DNA from: Patiria pectinifera
Lineage: Eukaryota; Echinodermata; Asteroidea; Valvatida; Asterinidae
Length of the DNA stretch: 64,000 nt
Reading direction: 5' to 3'
Assembly (NCBI GenBank): GCA_029964075.1
Contig: CM057130.1
Location: forward strand, 682,001 to 746,000
Numbering within the stretch: position 1 is the stretch's first letter; the number at the start of each line of letters is the position of its first letter. This document shows positions 11,371 to 22,744 of the stretch, one piece after another. A program made the position numbers and the translations under genes. The notes below the pieces were generated by a model, which saw nothing but the letters and a program-made list of their open reading frames with translations, was not told the DNA's origin and made no database searches.

Positions 11371-12977
11371 TAAGAATCATTTAAACAGCAATAGGCTTGT
11401 CCTAATTGAGTTGAAAAATAGAAATGTTGATTTTTTGTAAACATTTCTCCACAATGACCCACAAAAAAAACACATGTATGAACAGACATTTTCAGATTTG
11501 TTCACAGAACATCAACGGAACAACACACAACAAGAAATAACTGGCAGTGAAATGACTTCGAATTGATCGAGAGAATTGAAAAAAAATTAATGATCTTATC
11601 CTCCATTTTGTGATTTTTACAATTTTTTTACACAATTGGGATGTGTTGAATTTTTACCTGTTTTACTACTACTACTACTAAATTCAATAAACTAGTACTA
11701 CAAAGAAGTACATAAATTACAATATTTATAAGTATATTTGTGCCATTCAGAGCTTGAAGTTGGTTTTGACTTTTCTGGTATAATTCATTAATAAATCTAA
11801 AATTTATTCACTTTTTTTTCTTCAAAATTTGTATTTATAAAGGCCTCCTACATTTTCCATGAAGAAAAATGTAAATAATTAATTGGATAGTAATTTATGG
11901 TAGTTTTTCCGTTCTGTGTATTGCAAGCTTGCAGGGAAATGACTTCCATTATACGACCAAATAGCCATCGTCAAAATGCTAAATATTTCAGTTTGCAGAC
12001 ATTTATCAATGTCACTGCCAGTAAAAACATCATCATTAAAAAGCTTCATAGCTTTCTGGCCATGTTCAGGATGTGTATGTTTATTTCCACTTCTCTCACA
12101 AATAAAAAAAAAATTGCCCCAAAATTCTCCAATTTCTTGTTAGTGACTTTGACTGCTTTGACCGACCTGCTACTTTTGGGCCGTATCACATTTTCTTTCT
12201 TCTCTGACTCATGACCGTATCCACAGTTTAACATTTAATTACAACCTTTACATTGACGGTAAATGCAAATTCTTGGAATTGATAAACCTTTTCAGTAATT
12301 TCTATTAATTGGTAGTGATTAACGACTGTACCTCATGTATACAAACAACGATTCAGGTTTCGCAGGTACGCTGTATACATGAGACTGTGTATGTATAGTG
12401 TGTAATTAACAGGAAACACTATGTAATACATTTGCAATTTGCCTGCCCAGGCTACATGTACTAGAACCAGCCATCCTTGCATAAATAGGGCAGGTTTGAT
12501 TGCTATTTATGACGTAATTAAAACAGTAATTAAAATCTGGTGGTGAGCGTTTACATTGGTTTTTCCAATAAAAACTTGTGTGTGTGTGTTCATTTGGTAG
12601 TGCACAGAATATCAGTAGTAGTTTGCGTGTGTACATTGTACACTGTACAGGTTTCCTAGTGTTAGCCTCAATGACAAGCCAAATCTTCTTTATATTCTGA
12701 CGCATATATTTGTACCCGTTGTAAGCGTTTTTGGGTCATGTGTATTCTGTTGTGTTTTCTTTTGCTTTTATATTTTTTTCTTTTGTGAGCCTCGAATACC
12801 AAGGCTATATTATAAAATAGCTGTTTTTTCTTCTTAGGATAGTGCAAAGGTAATGTAATTAGTAATAGGCCTATCTTCTGCAGTCTGAAGTTTTACTTCA
12901 AACTTGTCACTTTGTTGGCATGACAAACAAGCATTTTCCACTCACATTTACTTGACCTGCTTTTGAAGCACACAGTA

Positions 12978-13564
12978 CAGGGTGAGTCAAAAAGAGCGGA
13001 ACCCAAACCCCCAAAATTATATTTCATATTTAAAAAAATATGTAACACCAAAAATAATAATGACTGGAAAGCCAATTTCATAAGCTACTTTTGGATGAAA
13101 AAGTTACTGAAATTGGTCAATCAGTTAAAAAAATATCGCCATTTAAACACAATGACCCCAAAACCTGTCTCGTCCAAAAAAAATGCGATTTCAACAATCG
13201 TCGTCACAAAAGTAGATTTTATAAATCATATTGTTTGCCTAACCAGGGTTGTTAATCAAAATATTGTGTGCTACAGTTGGTGACAGTTGTTGAAACAAGT
13301 ATTCTGTGTCATTTTTTTTTGTTAATCCAAACAGTCAAAACACTAATAAATTGCTTTTTTGGACAAGACAGGTTTTAGGGTCATTGCGTTTAAATGGTGA
13401 TATTCTTTGAACGAATTGAGCAATTTCAGGGTTTTTTTTTTCATATAAAACTAAAGTAGCTTTTGAAATTGGCTTTCAAGTCATTATTATTTTGGTGCTA
13501 CATATTTTTTAAAATATGAAATAAATTTTGGGGGTTTGGGTTCCGCTTTTTTTGACTCACCCTG
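12978..13564. mobile_element. Fold-back DNA transposon, about 200-bp inverted arms, TA flanks
   Basis: The left end CAGGGTGAGTCAAAAAGAGC is mirrored at the right end (GACTCACCCTG). Pairing continues inward for about 200 bases, through CGGAACCCAAACCCCC, the AATAATAATGACT block and the CCTGTCT/AGACAGG block. TA dinucleotides flank both ends (12976-12977, 13565-13566), as for Tc1/mariner-type elements. The central part is unique and shows no transposase. Arms are well conserved, so the copy looks younger than the one at 4685-5159. Confidence 0.85.
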
Positions 13565-13624
13565 TATACATGTAGTAGTGGTAGAATTTACAGGTAGTAT
13601 GGGGATCGGGTGCCCTATTGAAGT

Positions 13625-13663
13625 AAAACACGGGTACCCAGGTACCCATGTACCCAGGAACCC
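13625..13663 (+). repeat. Short GGTACCCA tandem array
   Basis: Four imperfect units of GGTACCCA (one reading TGTACCCA, the last reading GGAACCCA) stand head to tail just right of the fold-back element. Confidence 0.75.
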
Positions 13664-14800
13664 ATTTATATGAAACCCAACCCCAAAATCCAATTCCTGA
13701 AAGTTGTTGAAGGCCTTTATAGCTTTGCGGTTTGGACTGCAACTTTCATTTAAGCGTCATCTGTTGTGCCCTAAAACGCACATTAACATGAATTTTGTAT
13801 TGGTTTTCATGTAGAAAATTCCCCACAAATGGCCTTAAAAATCTGTCTTTTACGGTTCATTGTATTATCTTGCTAAGTAATTTGTAAAGTTGGTTATGGA
13901 TATCCGATCCCATAATCTGGAACCGGTTACTGACATCAGCAGTCCGGTACTCGGGTAGCCGGTTCCGATGTACACCCCTTCACAGTACCACTAAGTGTCA
14001 TTGACAAATTCATCCGACAGCTGTTTAATTGTTGAACAAGAATACAATGTTTTCTGATTCAACTTCAGAAAGCTTTCTGTTCTTGGTCCTTAATCATTTG
14101 AAGATCTTTTCAATAGGCAGTCATTTCTCCATCTCCAAGTCAAATTAGTTTAATAACTGCAGCCACTGCAGCCTATGTTTGCAAAGCTTTCTCAATTACT
14201 GGTAAACTGACTGCAAATTTTCATTCATTGGTAAATTAGGGAACACAAATTCTCAGCGTTGTTCTTTGAGGCTTTGTGATTCCAAGGTCTTCACAAGTTT
14301 ACACTTTGCTATTTGAATGAGTCGAAAAGAGGTGTGCATTAGTATGCAGATATCGATCGAAGGGAAAAACACGTGTACATCTTATTAAATTCAGTGTGTG
14401 TACAGGGGTTTGCAGGAATCTGTGTTGTATGCAATTTCAGAACCACAATGTTTGTAAAACGGTCCCATCTAAGTACTTTGAAAAAAAACAAGTAGGTGAT
14501 AAATATTTCATGAGTTGTTTCATGGATATTTACAATTCTTTTCATTACATGCTGATTGCAAATTCAGGTTCTGTCTAATACATTGTGTATGTTTCTCTTA
14601 CAGATTTTGTTCTCCTTTCCAGGAACAATTTTGGAACGAAGAGGATTTTCTTTATTAATTTGAATCAACATCATGTATTTAAAAATGCACTCTGCAGTAC
14701 GTTCAGCCTTTTGTAGTTCATGATGAATGTATGAATTTGTTACTTCTTATCAAACTATAACTGTATTTTATATTAACAGATTGCATACAAAATTAGTCAC

Positions 14801-14955
14801 AGGCATGCAACTTGGAATTGACACCAAAAAAAGAGGAAACCCCAATCTTTACCAGATTTTGCGCAGTGTTTTCCAATTTTGAATAGCATACATTGTAAGT
14901 GTGAAGTGAAAAACGAGGAAATCAGCTGATCTGAGGAAAAGTTGCTGCCTGAAAT
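14801..14955 (+). repeat. Dispersed repeat family E, copy 1
   Basis: Starting AGGCATGCAACT, about 155 bases match 57699-57846 in the same orientation, including GTGTTTTCCAATTTTG-like sequence and GAAAAACGAGGAAATCAGC followed by GATCTGAGGAAA. The second copy lies in ACTR3 intron 11. No ends or coding capacity could be defined. Confidence 0.7.
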
Positions 14956-16129
14956 TTAGTCCATTTTGGAAGTGAAATTTGATGAATGTCAATTGATTCA
15001 GGCTTGAGCAGTGTGTTGAGTGAGTTGTGTCAACTGTGTATACAATTGGAAGTGTGTAGACAATGTGCCACATCATACAATTTAATATAGCATTATTTGG
15101 AAGTTAATGTTATCCAAGGAACTCCAAAGATAAAGCTCTTTCGGGCCCGGAGTTCATTTAGGGAGGGAATTGAAAAACTTTTTCTAAAGAGCCTAAACTT
15201 CAGCAAAATGAACCAGGTCAGTAATGGGAAAATGGGATGAATATTTTCAATACAGATGTTGTTTTTCTGTAAATCTTACTTCCCAAGAATGGTGACATGT
15301 CTACCAAATGATAAATTTTTTGTTCACATCCAATTCAATATAGTCAATTGTTATTTAGGTATATGACCAAAGGCACCATCTGTCATTTGCCAGCCCTCCA
15401 AAAAATCATGAAATCCATTATTCAATATTTGATGGTTTTCAGTGTCCTGTATCATAAAATTAATTTCGTTTTGTAATTCGGAGAGATGTGGGGCGTCATA
15501 TCCATGAACCAGAGGCATTTTTCTTTCTTTTTTGGTACTGTTGCCCTTTGATGTATCTTAGTGTTAAATAATGTTGCCATGTATTGTATTGTTGATTGTT
15601 TGTATTATGTGGGCTCAATATAAAAAATACTGCAATTTTTTTCCAATCTTTTCGAAGTCCTAACGGCCGTCATAGAAAATAATAGCCTTCTTTTGGTGAC
15701 AAAAATGTTGATTGTAGTGGTATTGTGCAAACTGTGCATGAAGAAACATTTTTGTTTTCTTATGCGATTTTGTTTTCTTATTCCACGATTGGAATTTGAT
15801 GGCTTTATACTGGAAAACACATTTGAATTAGAGGATCACCTAAACATTTCAACAAGTGTTGTTTGGAATTCTGTAAAATTCTGCTTGAACAAAAACGATT
15901 TATATAAATTTCACAGTTGTTGCCAACTCAATAACTTGTAATCAAGCATCTATTAAAGTGCATTGAAGTGACCTTTCTTTTCGTACAATTGTGCATTTCT
16001 TTAAAAAATATAAACAAACTTGCTTGTGTTCCCCCCACCCCTGTGCTTTTGCACTTTATTACACACAAAGAATGTGTACACTAGTTATTGATTTTTTCTC
16101 ACCTTCTATGGTCTGAATATAAAATTAAA

Positions 16130-16465
16130 AAAGGGCAAGAATGTAGTATCCTGACGACACTTTGGTAGTTGTGTACAAAGTCTATGGAGAGTTGTTTAAC
16201 CATTTTGGATAGTATTTTCAAACAAAGCTCTTGTTTTTCAACATTATAATTATTTGGGAAAGAATGTTGCAACCTGACGCCACTTTTTTCTTCATAACAT
16301 GTATCACCTCACTGAAGGTCAGTCACTGCAAAAATGACGATAAGACATGAATATGGGACTGAGAAACATTTCCAATTTGTTAGGAAATACTTAGAAAATT
16401 TTCTTGATTCTCTATAGACTTTGTACACAACCGCAGTGGCGTCAGGTTGCAATATTTTTTCCAAA
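16130..16465. repeat. Inverted repeat with 60-bp arms and a third internal copy
   Basis: The left arm near 16134-16192 (TCCTGACGACACTTTGG to TTGTGTACAAAGTCTATGG) is mirrored at 16405-16463. A further copy of the inner motif TTGCAACCTGACGCCAC lies at 16265-16290. The arrangement suggests a small fold-back element or MITE; no target duplication was clear. Confidence 0.65.
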
Positions 16466-17770
16466 ACGAAAACCAACCCCAAACTCTAACGATTCCAAGC
16501 ATAAAACAAAAGCCATGAAGGCTTACACAATCCTATGTATACACGAAAGTCATTTCACTGTCAGTACACACAGTATACAAAAACAAAAACCACACCACTT
16601 AACTTGCACTGTACCAAAATCAATAGGCCTACCACGAAAACGAACAAACTAACTAAATAAACGTCCACACATTCCTACCATTGCATTCACTCGGCTGTCC
16701 TCCGTCTGCTCTTGCGTATTCCTGCCATCAGACGAATTCCTGGGCCTCAAAATTGCCGGAAACATGTCGGAAAGACAAGTTTAGAACCCAGAAAAGGCGA
16801 AAAGTAGGAGTTCTAGTGTTCAGGAGTTGTGTTCATGTGTACGGAAGTGAGCGTACCGGTATGTCGCGTGCGTTATATTGAAGTGCATTGGTCCAAATCC
16901 GCACACATGGTTTCCCCATAGCGTACAAAGGCCAGGCCAGGAACCCCATAGATCAATGTGTACGCTGCAACTGTGTGTTTTGTGTGTAAATATTTGATTG
17001 AATTATATCATACAGTTCGTGTCAGGTGACGTGCCACCGCTATGGGGCGGATCGGTTAATTGGAGGAGGGGGGAGGGGGTTAAGGAGGGGGCGGAACCTT
17101 CCGAAATAAATAATTAAGGGGAAGGGAGAAGAACAATGTACGATTCGCGCAGCACAAAATATGAAGACAGGTAACTGTTAAGAAATCTTAATTTTTTTAA
17201 AGAAAAAGACCACTCCTCCTGCTGTATGAACTCACGGCAGTGAACCCCAAAATAGGAGGCCAAAATGTAATGCAAGATGGTATCATTTTCCTTATTAGCT
17301 TATTTCCATTTTTTGCACTATAGTGCCAAAGGCGAGAAATCAGGCACAACCTCCCTTGAATGTGGACTCCGTCTGCTTGGTTAGATGATCGCAATCAAAC
17401 AATAATTAGTTTGACACGTAGTAAATTGGAGTCGTTATTTGAAACTGTTCACCGTACCGCCTTGCATCAGCGGGCCCAGCGCTCTTTGCTCGGCCGTGTG
17501 CCGGCGGCTTAACGCGGTCACTCGGCCGCTCGATGACACGCTCATGTGCGTACTGTATACTGACACCACGGCAAGTTTTGACACGAAATCGCTTCCCCGT
17601 AGAGTTCATCTAGAGAGTTTGTTCATCAAAATTAAACCCCTGTCTTATTTCTCATTTGAGGAAAGTACAGTCTATCACCTGGTTGTGACATTCATGTTTG
17701 GAAACTACATTTCTACATCATTTTTGAAAGTTGGTTCCAGCATTCATCTCCAAATATAAGAAACGATGGT

Positions 17771-17930
17771 AGGGGCGGATCCCGGTCTGGATCCAGAGGG
17801 GATTTAGCAGTCGGAAGGGGGGGGGGGGTTAGCAGGCGTGTTGCTTTTTTCCTCATGATTTTCATTTTTTTTTATGGCCCAAGAAGTGGAGTTTAAATCC
17901 CATACCCCCCCCCCGATCCGCCGGTAGATG
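17771..17930 (+). repeat. Dispersed repeat family F, copy 1
   Basis: It starts GGGGCGGATCC, contains a 12-base G run (17817-17828), then TTAGCAGGCGTGTTGCTTT and GGCCCAAG. It ends in a 10-base C run and GATCCGCC. The reverse complement of 43083-43256 shows the same order of blocks. The GGGGCGGATC / GATCCGCC ends form a short inverted repeat, suggesting a small non-autonomous element. Confidence 0.65.
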
Positions 17931-20356
17931 GAAAAAATATTAAATAAAGGGGTATAGTACCCGCTGAGAATGAGCAATATGACAGACAATAAGACAGTTG
18001 GGGGAATGGTTTATGTAAAAAGGTTACCTTTCAGTTTTTTTGCAAGATTTTACGATATTTAAATGCCAAAATAAATTGTAAAAGGTTATTCAATGAATGT
18101 CATGTAATGGTTCAAAGTATCCCCTCATAATAGCTCCCCTTTTGAAGTGACACAGCAACGTGTCAGCCTAATTTCTGATAATATAGAAATTAAGGCAATT
18201 CATGGAGTCAAGACGTTTATCATGCACAAAAATAAAGTTTAAATCTATATGATTATGGACATGAGTACATGACTGAAATATAATGGAAAGGGTGAGAGTA
18301 CATAAATTAAAATATTTCGTTTTCGAAAATTTGGTCTTTTTATAAAGGCATAGTTAATCTTATACACTGAGCGCATATTTATGCATGTGCAAAAGTTTGA
18401 CTTTTACAGTGCAAAAATCTTTTCGGGAAGCTTCGAATTTTTTTGTCAGCTTTTCGTTCTGCGATTTTATATTACGTAATGCTCTCATACCCAAGTTGCG
18501 ACCAACTGCAGGGAAAGGTTTTCTTGTTACAGTCAATACTAATAAAGCTACACATTCCTTTAATCGAGCATATATTAACGGATGTTTCTGGTAATTTAGC
18601 ATAATTCCAATTATTCACATCTGTTTGAAATCGATACAATTGATGTCACCGAGAGCACATGGAAGCTACTCAATAACTACATTTGTTTGCTTTTATTTAT
18701 AGTGGGAAAAATCATCTAAAGAAAGCAGACATCTCACCATCGATCAGTGCCATAGAATATTTCAAACCAATAGAATAGAGCAGAATTTATAAATCAATAT
18801 GGATACGAATGTTTACAACCTTTTAAATTTTATTTCAACGGACAAAAATCCACATTCAAAATATCTGGTTGGCCAAAAGATTATTTGCCTTCTATTTTCG
18901 GGAAGAGGGATACGATTCTCTTAAACACCTCGTATCAGTTAAGATAAAAGATAACCGAAACAGGGAGACTGTCTTATGGGGGGAAAATCGTCATTTCTGA
19001 CATTTTGTGGTCGAAGATCAAATACTGACTTTCCAAAACGGATCATATAGAAAGTTGTAACCACTGTGGTCCGGTTGTGACCTGTGCTTGAAAGTCAAGA
19101 GAGGGCGCTATTCCATTTTCTGAAAGATGGACTAGTACAATTTACAAGTTTATATTTCTGTTTCTAGTACGTGCAATAATTATATGGCTGGCGACTTTAC
19201 AAGACTGTGGTAGTGCGCCCCCAGTTGGCAAAGCAGTGCGATCCCCATCACGATATGACGTGCACACCACCCCTCACAAAAATACCCACTCAAAACCAAC
19301 CTTGGGGTTTCATATTTTTTGTTTCTCTTTACAACTGTTCATATCTTGTCATTTCTTGCTCTTAATTTGAAACTATTCAATATTACATGTTTCATCACAG
19401 TGGTAATCATGATATAAATATAACTATATAAACTTTGATTCGCCAATGCGGAACCTTCAAATATTCAAATTAACACAATTCCATCAAAATTTAAATTATG
19501 ATGGCCCTCAAATGTACTGTCCTCATTTGTATAGTACAAGTAATCCAACTATCCTATTATTTATAACAGAATTAGATTGTTCGTCATTATTACTTTGTTT
19601 CAATTTTGGGACGGTTAATGCCAGTAAACAGAAGAAATATTTTTGAAAATGGGAAGTATAATAATTGTTTTCACCCTGGCATTCGCATGCATGAATAAAT
19701 TATGTATGTTGGTTGCAGTTCAGTTGTGAAGATGTAGGCCTAATTTAACTCAGGCGTGGATTCTTACCAGTATAAGAGGAGACATCGTTACAAAGGTCGA
19801 AAGTGATAGATATGTGTAACAGCAAACCCTCTCCCTACCGTTCGCTAAGTACTTCCGGTACGACTCGAGATTTAGGAGGCTGTCTTCCACAACCTGCCTA
19901 CCGATTTAACTCTCAGGCGATTTTCATCCCTTGTCACACGTTCCTCTTAGCTTATAATTACCTCAAGTAAAGTGGTCCCATGGTGCAGCCAAAGAACAGT
20001 GCTTTTGAAATTATCAAGGAAAGACGACTAGGGATTTTACTTAAAGAGTAGTCCAAAGGTCTATTGATAGAGTAATGCGAGAGGACGGTTCGTGTGGTAT
20101 GTCCTTACCCAGAAACACTCGCCAGTCTACAAAAATCTGCATAAAGAGCTATAACATCTGGAAAACTTGTCACAGTGATTTAGACCAACAATCACAAATA
20201 ACAATTTTGTCTTATAGTTATGGCTTCTGCTACTATTACTCAAGATATGATATAGTATTACTATATCCAGGTCTAGTCGTTGAAAATGCCATAAAATCAT
20301 AATTTTGTTTTGACGTTTAATGCAAAACAAGACTATCTGTTATTCCTACAAATGTA

Positions 20357-20441
20357 CCATTAGGGAGACACGTTATCGTAATTTCTTCGATAATAGGGAG
20401 ACACCGGCTTTTAGGGAGACACATACCTGTCTCCCTAATGG
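20357..20441. repeat. Cluster of TAGGGAGACA motifs with a 13-bp inverted pair
   Basis: CCATTAGGGAGAC (20357-20369) is perfectly mirrored by GTCTCCCTAATGG (20429-20441). Two further direct copies of TAGGGAGACAC lie between them (20394-20404 and 20412-20422). It could be a protein-binding array or a decayed terminal inverted repeat. Confidence 0.7.
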
Positions 20442-20630
20442 CGCAGCCCTCCTTTAGAGGCAAATTTTACCGTCGCAATTAGGTTATATTTGTTGCTCGT
20501 GGTCTAATGAGTAAAAATACCGAAATTCGTGGAAAAAGGACAAGGGAATATTGGGTTAGGGCACATTTAAGTTGGAAAAAAATTTGTGCACAAGTCTATG
20601 GGAATGTCTCCCAAATGACCCAGTCCCGTA

Positions 20631-21430
20631 TAATTATTAATCATTTCTGGTAATGAAACCAAGGATTTCTCAAAAGCGCCTTAGGCACTGTAGCGCGCAA
20701 GCCTGAGAAGAAACCTGCGGAGAGAAGACAATGAGAAGAAATTACAATTTTAGAGGTGGGAGGAAAACCCCAGAAGAATATTCTGGGGAAAACCCACGGA
20801 ACTGATCAGGTCACTGAAAACCCCACCTCGTCCCCAGGGTGTCGAGCAGTACGCGCCCACCACTACCTGCTCTCTCACCCTGGTATTGGATCATTTGCAT
20901 GAGCAAGATTTTTGCACACGTATGCAAATGAGGAACAGTCTGGTGCCTTGATATGCGGTACACATTAGCGTTTGTTTTTGTATGCGGTGTCTGGGGTAAA
21001 AACAGAGTCAATGCGTAGCAGCGCGAGCACGGCGTGAGTTACGAAAACACGATTTTTGAAATCAAACTGTTACGATCTTATCGAGACAACATGCAGTATC
21101 ATATTTCATATTAATATGAGCAAATTGGAAAGGAAATTAGTATTTTCGAGAAGGCGTGGACGAATGATCGCGAAAACACGTACTGCACGTTGTGAATATA
21201 TAGCACCAAGTACACGATACAAATCCATTACTAGCCAATTGCGGTATCCAATCAGGATACAGGAAGAAAGTTTCCTATCCAGGGTTTACTATTGGAAACG
21301 CGGTTGGAAATAAAGTAAGCACTGGGGACGAGGTTGCTGAAAACCCAATCCATTTATGTTGGCCCAGGTGGGATTCGAACCCGGGTCACAGCGGTGGAAG
21401 GCGAGGAAAGTACCGCCAACCTGACTCCCA
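20631..21430 (-). mobile_element. tRNA-derived SINE (family S1), split by a DNA transposon
   Basis: Read on the minus strand, the head at 21430 starts GGGAGTCAGGTTGGCG and carries a Pol III B box GGGTTCGAATCCC (complement of 21370-21382). The body follows down to about 20631, ending in an AT-rich tail. It matches the intact copy at 40657-40946. The A-box region has lost the bases TACGCC compared with that copy, so it is probably no longer transcribed. Bases 20824-21336 are a later insertion. Confidence 0.85.
20824..21336. mobile_element. Non-autonomous DNA transposon inserted in the SINE, 10-bp target duplication
   Basis: The ends are inverted: CACCTCGTCCCCAG at the left, CTGGGGACGAGGTTG at the right. 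The direct repeat CTGAAAACCC flanks both sides (20814-20823 and 21337-21346) and occurs once in the uninterrupted SINE sequence that would result from removal. A 9-10 base duplication fits Mutator-like or similar superfamilies better than Tc1/mariner or hAT, but no transposase is present to decide. Length is 513 bp. Confidence 0.85.
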
Positions 21431-21897
21431 ATTCTGAACCATCATTCTAAAACATATTACCAAGTACGATAAATCATCAACGCACGTACAAGATATGGCT
21501 AGACAGCTCTCTCATGGTGTGCCGAGGTCAAGGGTTTAAATCCCACTCCAGTCAATTTCTTTGTTCAATTTGCTAATGTATCTAAAGAAGCAATCTTTGA
21601 ATCATGATGAAGACACATAGGCCTAGACAAGTCTGCCACAGAAACATTCTTCATCAAACATGAAAAGCCTTTTCCAATTTTTGAGAATTTCTGGTCGAGA
21701 TGGAAACTACTTGAAGTCACATCCTTAAAGCAGGTTCCTTTATCAGTTGTGTTCTGGATCCCTCACAACTACAAGTGGATTCGAGAGCTAGTCAACTGAA
21801 GTCCTAACAACCGGCATAGATTATGAGGAGCGATATCTTTATACTCTATCTATAATACTCTATGTGTACATGTAACATGGCTACAATGAGAACACGA

Positions 21898-21905
21898 TGA
21901 CGTCA
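21898..21905. promoter_or_regulatory. CRE-like site TGACGTCA
   Basis: A perfect palindromic CRE octamer, followed closely by TGTGACATCAT. Context is non-coding and no promoter could be tied to it. Confidence 0.4.
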
Positions 21906-21982
21906 CTGTGACATCATACGCAGCCTTGTATAGTAGATACCTAGAATACATGAATAGCCTGTCAATAGAAACTCGCCAGTAG

Positions 21983-22351
21983 CTGCAGCCGATCACCCTG
22001 GATGATCTTCGTCTAGATCGAATACCCTTTTCCGGACAATTTGCGGGAGTTATTTATATGGCAGACAGCATACGTGCGCAGCATCATGCATTTGTGACCG
22101 CGCACCTTGTTTGTGCCTTTCTAGTGCACCTCGGAGCACATAACCAAGTACCCTCTGTCCCCTCCTGTTTCCGCAGGCGCCTATTCATCGAACTCGCCAA
22201 AAAGCCGCTTTTTGCTCATCTACTCCTCAATCCCATGGGCGCGTGCGGAACATGTTCCCTTATCAATTTGCCTGTCGAGTCAATACTTTCAACTGTAGCT
22301 GGACTTGATCGACTCAATGCGATCTGTAGTAAGCCTAGAGACATGTTTTGA
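21983..22351 (+). CDS. Unassigned 122-codon open frame
   Basis: An uninterrupted plus-strand frame of 122 codons plus TGA, opening after an in-frame TAG. It lies in a locally GC-rich block (near 50%, against about 40% around it). The first ATG (22058) would give 97 residues. The translation begins LQPITLDDLRLDRIPF and is mixed in composition, with a hydrophobic stretch near FVTAHLVCAFLVHL. I recognise no domain. It may be an exon, a transposon remnant, or a chance frame favoured by GC content. Confidence 0.25.
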   Translation: MQPITLDDLRLDRIPFSGQFAGVIYMADSIRAQHHAFVTAHLVCAFLVHLGAHNQVPSVPSCFRRRLFIELAKKPLFAHLLLNPMGACGTCSLINLPVESILSTVAGLDRLNAICSKPRDMF

Positions 22352-22452
22352 TGCGGTATTTTTAGACTTGTTTTGACTTGACTGTGATTTACCTAAGCGG
22401 AGACAATTGTTGATAGATTTTTCAATACTGCCCCCAAGTTAAGATCAATAAA

Positions 22453-22617
22453 TTAAAGAAACAAATGATTTCCTTCTTTTTCCGCTTGATGCTGTTTCTC
22501 ACTCCAGAGCTCGTTCTCACACTCCCTTTCACTCAGTTTCAGAAATGCAGAATTGTCTGCTCTGAATGTCACCAAGTACGGTACACCAGGGAATGAAAAC
22601 ACATTCGCATTGTTCAT
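22453..22617 (-). CDS. Unassigned minus-strand open frame, possible terminal exon
   Basis: From the ATG at 22617 the frame gives 54 residues, starting MNNANVFSFPGVPYLVTF and ending in a charged segment (SERECENELWSEKQHQAEKE) before TAA. The frame is open about 50 bases further upstream to an in-frame TGA, where an acceptor could lie. The composition, with an amphipathic charged tail, looks more protein-like than most frames here. No poly(A) signal follows on this strand and I recognise no family. Confidence 0.3.
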   Translation of the reverse strand: MNNANVFSFPGVPYLVTFRADNSAFLKLSERECENELWSEKQHQAEKEGNHLFL

Positions 22618-22730
22618 CACCGTCTTGACACCCTTGTTCCCACTAGTACTACTATAGTTTACTTCTCAGAATTGTGTGACCAGAAAGATGCCCTTTCTCG
22701 ATTGAGACCGATCGTGCACCCTCCCCGCCA

Positions 22731-22744
22731 CGATGACGTCATCG
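22731..22744. promoter_or_regulatory. Palindromic CRE, CGATGACGTCATCG
   Basis: A perfect 14-base palindrome around TGACGTCA, a strong CREB/ATF-type site. It stands 2.3 kb from the CRE-like site at 21898 in non-coding DNA. Confidence 0.5.

Larger units (their letters stand above)
9509..12977. other. Intergenic DNA between mobile elements
   Basis: Apart from the repeats listed at 10311-10500 and 11188-11370, I see only AT-rich sequence, a short (ACT)5 run near 11665 and short chance frames. No exon with both splice sites stands out. Confidence 0.4.
13664..20356. other. Intergenic DNA, mostly unassigned
   Basis: Besides the repeats listed separately I find no firm gene. A GC-rich patch at 17450-17560 has an open minus-strand frame without motif or splice support. 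A minus-strand frame at 18360-18527 reads as a basic, coiled-coil-like peptide after an acceptor-like CTTTCCCTGCAG, but nothing confirms it. Confidence 0.35.
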
